Below, one piece after another: positions 5,504 to 8,255 of a DNA stretch of 8,255 nt. This stretch comes from Christensenella sp. UBA5399 (lineage in GTDB: Bacteria; Bacillota; Clostridia; Christensenellales; Christensenellaceae). The notes below the pieces were generated by a model. That model saw only the letters and a program-made list of their open reading frames with translations. It had not been told where the DNA came from and did not search any database. Numbering within the stretch: position 1 is the stretch's first letter; every line of letters starts with the position of its first letter. The position numbers and the translations under genes are program-made. The stretch covers positions 12,621-20,875 of the forward strand of contig DHOD01000145.1 of assembly GCA_002407725.1 (NCBI GenBank), read 5' to 3'.

Positions 5504-6381
5504 AAATCAGAAAAGCGGTGATCCCGGCCGCGGGGTTGGGCACACGCTTCTTACCGGCCACAAAAGCACAGCCAAAGGAAATGCTGCCGATCGTGGACAA
5601 GCCCACGATCCAGTATATTGTCGAGGAGGCTGTGGCAAGCGGGATCGAGAGCATCATTATCATCACGGGCCGGAGCAAACGCGCGATTGAGGACCATTTT
5701 GACAAATCTGTGGAGCTGGAATATGAGCTTAAGGGCAAGGGGAAGGATGACTTGCTGAAAATTGTCGATGATATATCCAACATGGTAAATGTGATATATG
5801 TGCGGCAAAAGGAAGCGCTGGGATTGGGTCACGCGGTGCTGACAGCCAAAGACGTGATAGGCAACGAGCCGTTCGCGATTATTTTGGGCGATGACGTTGT
5901 CAAAGGAGAGCCGCCGGCGCTTCGGCAGTTGATTGACGCATATGACGAGAAGCAGTGCAGTATACTGGGCGTACAGCGGGTAGCGATCGAAGACACTGAC
6001 AAGTACGGCGTAGTCGCAACGGATGACGATACGGGCACACTGCATAAAATTACGGGCATGGTGGAGAAGCCGGGGCCGGAAAACGCTCCTTCTAACATCG
6101 CCATCATGGGCAGGTATGTGCTGACGCCGGAAATATTTGATATGCTGGAAAAAACGCCCAAGGGAAAAGGCGGGGAAATTCAACTGACCGATGCGATGGA
6201 AATGCTGCTTGAAGAGCAGGACATGTATGCGCTGGAATTCACGGGGAAGCGTTACGATGTGGGCGATAAGCTCGGCTTTTTGAAGGCGACATGTGAATTT
6301 GCGTTGGACAATGAGGAGCTTTCCGAAGGATTTAGAAAATATTTGTGCCAATTGGTGGATAAGGAGTGCAGAGCAAAATGA
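5500..6381 (+). CDS. galU: UTP-glucose-1-phosphate uridylyltransferase
   Basis: The enzyme makes UDP-glucose and pyrophosphate from UTP and glucose 1-phosphate in the cytoplasm, supplying sugar for glycolipids, teichoic acids, capsules and galactose metabolism. The 293 residues equal the usual length. The nucleotide-binding start reads IPAAGLGTRFLPATK (8-22), with K26 in QPKEMLPI and D33. Further landmarks are QKEALGLGHAV (103-113), the metal-binding ILGDD (128-132), DKYGVV (167-172), MVEKP (187-191) and GGEIQLTDAM near residue 234. These are the hallmarks of the GalU/GtaB/HasC group rather than of RmlA or GlmU. AGGGAGG at 5486-5492 sits 7 bases before the ATG, which overlaps the acyltransferase stop in ATGA. 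The stop in turn overlaps the next gene's ATG, so the trio is translationally coupled. Confidence 0.96.
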   Translation: MKIRKAVIPAAGLGTRFLPATKAQPKEMLPIVDKPTIQYIVEEAVASGIESIIIITGRSKRAIEDHFDKSVELEYELKGKGKDDLLKIVDDISNMVNVIYVRQKEALGLGHAVLTAKDVIGNEPFAIILGDDVVKGEPPALRQLIDAYDEKQCSILGVQRVAIEDTDKYGVVATDDDTGTLHKITGMVEKPGPENAPSNIAIMGRYVLTPEIFDMLEKTPKGKGGEIQLTDAMEMLLEEQDMYALEFTGKRYDVGDKLGFLKATCEFALDNEELSEGFRKYLCQLVDKECRAK

Positions 6382-7616
6382 GTGATATAAAGGATATAAA
6401 ACTTGCGCCGTCAGGCAGGCAGAAAATTGAATGGGTAAAACACTATATGCCCGTGCTGAAAAGCATTGAGGAGGAATACGCGCCAGCGAAGCCCCTGGAG
6501 GGCGTGAATATGGTCGTGTGCATCCATCTGGAGGCAAAGACGGCATATATGGCGCAGGTGATGCAGGCGTGTGGAGCAAATGTGGCGGTGTGCGCCTCTA
6601 ATCCACTTTCAACGCAGGATGACGTTGTGGCGGCGCTTGTCGAAGGCGGTGTAGAGGCATTTGCAATTTACGGCGAGACGGATGCGCAGTACGAGAAACA
6701 CATAGAGTTGGCGCTGCAGACAAAACCGCAATTGATCATCGACGACGGCGGAGATGTAGTAGCGACGCTGCATAACAAATTTCCAGAGCTGCTGTCGGGC
6801 GTGTGGGGCGCCAGCGAAGAGACGACGACGGGCGTGTTGCGCCTCAAGGCAATGGAGCGCGCGGGAGAGCTGAAAATCCCGATGATCCCTGTTAATGATG
6901 CGCAGTGCAAATATCTTTTTGACAACCGGTATGGCACGGGACAGTCGGTTTGGGACGGCATCATGCGTACCACCAACCTGATCATTGCGGGCAAGCGCGT
7001 TGTGGTGGCGGGCTATGGCTGGTGCGGTAAAGGCGTGGCCAAGCGTGCCGCGGCGCTGGGGGCCAAGGTGATTGTAACGGAAGTCGACCACATTAAGGCG
7101 GTAGAAGCGCTGATGGATGGGTACGACGTGATGAAGATGGACGACGCGGCCGCGCTGGGGGATATATTTGTGACGGTGACAGGCTGCGAGGATGTGGTCA
7201 CGGGCCGTCATTTTGATAAAATGAAAGACGGCGTGCTGCTTTCCAATGCGGGACATTTCGATTGCGAGGTCAATGTTGCGCAACTTAGGGAGAAGAGCGT
7301 TGACGTGGTGCCCATGCGCAAAAATGTGGAGGGGTACGTGCAGGCGGACGGCCGCATACTCAATGTGATCGGCGGCGGCCGGTTGGTTAACCTGGCGGCG
7401 GGGGACGGGCACCCGGCGGAGATTATGGATATGAGCTTTGCATTGCAGTTCCTTGCCCAAAAATACATTGCCGATAACCATGAAAATATGCAGCCGGGGC
7501 TGATGGACCTGCCGCATGAAATAGACTATAGCGTGGCGGTGCGCAAGCTCCGCGCGATGGGCGGGGATGTCGATGTTTTGACGGACGAACAAAGAAAATA
7601 TTTGTACGGGGAATAA
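6378..7616 (+). CDS. ahcY: S-adenosylhomocysteinase family protein, Thermotoga/archaeal type (possible S-inosylhomocysteine hydrolase)
   Basis: SAHH enzymes use tightly bound NAD to split S-adenosylhomocysteine into adenosine and homocysteine, relieving inhibition of methyltransferases. In this 412-residue protein the substrate half shows HLEAKTA (50-56), NPLSTQDD (75-82), DDGGD (122-126), SEETTTG (146-152) and NDAQCKYLFDN (173-183) with K178 and D182. The NAD fold has AGYGWCGKG (211-219). NAGHFD (290-295) and GRLVNLAAGDGHP (334-346) follow. Classical enzymes have HxTxET at the first motif; here Thr is replaced by Glu (E52) and Glu by Lys (K54). The protein also ends in EQRKYLYGE without the usual KxDHYRY tail. 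From memory, the Thermotoga maritima enzyme shares these traits, and Methanocaldococcus has an S-inosylhomocysteine hydrolase in this family. ATG 6378 overlaps the galU stop, with AAGGAG 11 bases upstream; GTG 6366 would add four residues. The next gene is a deaminase, which supports, but does not prove, the inosyl substrate. Confidence 0.93.
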   Translation: MSDIKDIKLAPSGRQKIEWVKHYMPVLKSIEEEYAPAKPLEGVNMVVCIHLEAKTAYMAQVMQACGANVAVCASNPLSTQDDVVAALVEGGVEAFAIYGETDAQYEKHIELALQTKPQLIIDDGGDVVATLHNKFPELLSGVWGASEETTTGVLRLKAMERAGELKIPMIPVNDAQCKYLFDNRYGTGQSVWDGIMRTTNLIIAGKRVVVAGYGWCGKGVAKRAAALGAKVIVTEVDHIKAVEALMDGYDVMKMDDAAALGDIFVTVTGCEDVVTGRHFDKMKDGVLLSNAGHFDCEVNVAQLREKSVDVVPMRKNVEGYVQADGRILNVIGGGRLVNLAAGDGHPAEIMDMSFALQFLAQKYIADNHENMQPGLMDLPHEIDYSVAVRKLRAMGGDVDVLTDEQRKYLYGE

Positions 7617-7618
7617 TC

Positions 7619-8255
7619 ATGGATATAAAAATCAGCAATGCGACGGTGATCACCAACAATACAAATGATGACGTGCTCGACAATGCGCAGATACATATAA
7701 AAGATGGGCGGATCGCCTATGTTGGCCCGGCGGCGGATGCGCCTGTGTTTGCCGTGCAGAGGGAAATTGAAGCGGACGGCAACATTGTGATGCCCGGTTT
7801 TTTTGACCTGCATACGCACATTCCCATGACCATACTGCGCGGATACGCGGACGACCTGCCGCTGGATAAATGGCTTTTTGAGCGGATATTCCCGGCGGAA
7901 GACAAGCTGGATGACGAAATGGTGTATTGGTCTTCGCTTGCCGCATTGTGCGAGTTTGCGGCGGCGGGGATCGTCGGTTTCAACGAGATGTATTCCAATC
8001 ATGACGCCATAGCGGATGCGGCGATAAAAAGCGGGCACCGTATGGTGCTTGCCCGCGGTATTGTTTCGCCGGACCACGAGGGCACGGAGCTGCGGATGCG
8101 GGAAGCGCGGGAGTGCTTTGAGAAGTACCATGGCGAAGGCAGGTGCCAGGTGTTTATGGCGCCTCATGCGCAGTATACGGTGAATGAGCAAACGCTGAAG
8201 CGCATTGCGGACATGGCAAAGGAGTGCGGTGTTGGCATACATGTGCATGTTTCCC
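7619..8255 (+). CDS. mtaD: MtaD/DadD-type amidohydrolase, SAH / methylthioadenosine / 5'-deoxyadenosine deaminase, cut by window end
   Basis: I translated this from ATG 7619 to the window edge, giving 212 residues; family members have about 430, so roughly half is present. It is a metal-dependent amidohydrolase that removes the 6-amino group from adenosine-type nucleosides. The N-terminal beta domain leads into MPGFFDLHTHIPMTILRGYA (58-77), whose H65 and H67 are the first metal ligands, followed by DDLPLDKWLFERIFPAE, a strong signature of the MtaD/SAH deaminase branch. APHAQYTV (181-188) and HVHVS (208-212) supply further metal and substrate residues; the usual catalytic Glu would be the next residue, just outside the window. 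It starts 2 bases after the ahcY stop behind a weak GGGGA at 7608-7612. The SAH-enzyme neighbour makes SAH or its breakdown products the likely substrate. Chlorohydrolase-like relatives acting on other amines share the fold, so substrate identity is moderate. Confidence 0.9.
   Translation, partial: MDIKISNATVITNNTNDDVLDNAQIHIKDGRIAYVGPAADAPVFAVQREIEADGNIVMPGFFDLHTHIPMTILRGYADDLPLDKWLFERIFPAEDKLDDEMVYWSSLAALCEFAAAGIVGFNEMYSNHDAIADAAIKSGHRMVLARGIVSPDHEGTELRMREARECFEKYHGEGRCQVFMAPHAQYTVNEQTLKRIADMAKECGVGIHVHVS

Noticed and set aside
5551..6579. 342-codon open frame on the minus strand
   Set aside because: It lies opposite the unmistakable galU and the start of ahcY, and its product has no recognisable motif.
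6609..7592. 327-codon open frame on the minus strand
   Set aside because: It is the mirror of ahcY, whose catalytic motifs are all in the plus frame.
7526..8248. 240-codon open frame on the minus strand
   Set aside because: It lies opposite the amidohydrolase, whose metal-binding motifs are clear on the plus strand.
1..8255. CRISPR array, tRNA, transposase or phage genes
   Set aside because: I read both strands for regularly spaced repeats, cloverleaf patterns and transposase motifs and found none. The repeats present are isolated hairpins.

Overview
The window reads as ordinary chromosomal DNA from a low-to-mid GC Gram-positive bacterium, most likely an anaerobic member of the Clostridia. 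The signs are strong Shine-Dalgarno sequences, a TTG start, tightly packed co-directional genes, a VanW/YoaR-type envelope protein and a PRC-barrel protein. The near-balanced base composition and the Thermotoga/archaeal-like S-adenosylhomocysteinase would fit a Christensenella-like lineage, but that placement is only a guess. All eight genes are on the + strand. There is no tRNA, rRNA, CRISPR array, transposase or phage gene.

Left part (1-3200): a Glu-rich protein with a single membrane anchor overlaps a short membrane-anchored protein carrying only the VanW-family N-terminal (PG_binding_4-like) domain. After a 162-base AT-rich leader with a promoter comes a PRC-barrel protein. It probably starts at a TTG codon behind a near-perfect ribosome binding site, has a long Glu/Pro-rich linker, and is closed by a clean intrinsic terminator. 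None of these three has a known precise function, but two of them share the same kind of acidic low-complexity segment.

Middle (3200-4254): a single-gene unit encodes L-ribulose-5-phosphate 4-epimerase (AraD), followed by a strong hairpin. The 296-base gap after araD is packed with inverted repeats (about 4002-4180). It then holds an extended -10 promoter and a 12-base palindrome that could be an operator for the next gene.

Right part (4255-8255): a compact operon runs YjbQ-family protein, PlsC-like acyltransferase, GalU (UDP-glucose synthesis), S-adenosylhomocysteinase-family protein, then an MtaD/DadD-type nucleoside deaminase that is cut by the window end. Gaps are 7 and 2 bases, and two junctions overlap by 4 bases. 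The first three fit envelope and cofactor housekeeping. The last two belong to recycling of S-adenosylhomocysteine (SAH) after methylation.

The most interesting point is that the hydrolase carries an HLEAKT motif where classical enzymes have HxTxET, and it sits next to the deaminase. This is compatible with a two-step route in which SAH is first deaminated to S-inosylhomocysteine and then hydrolysed. I see no clear evidence of an entirely new multi-gene system.
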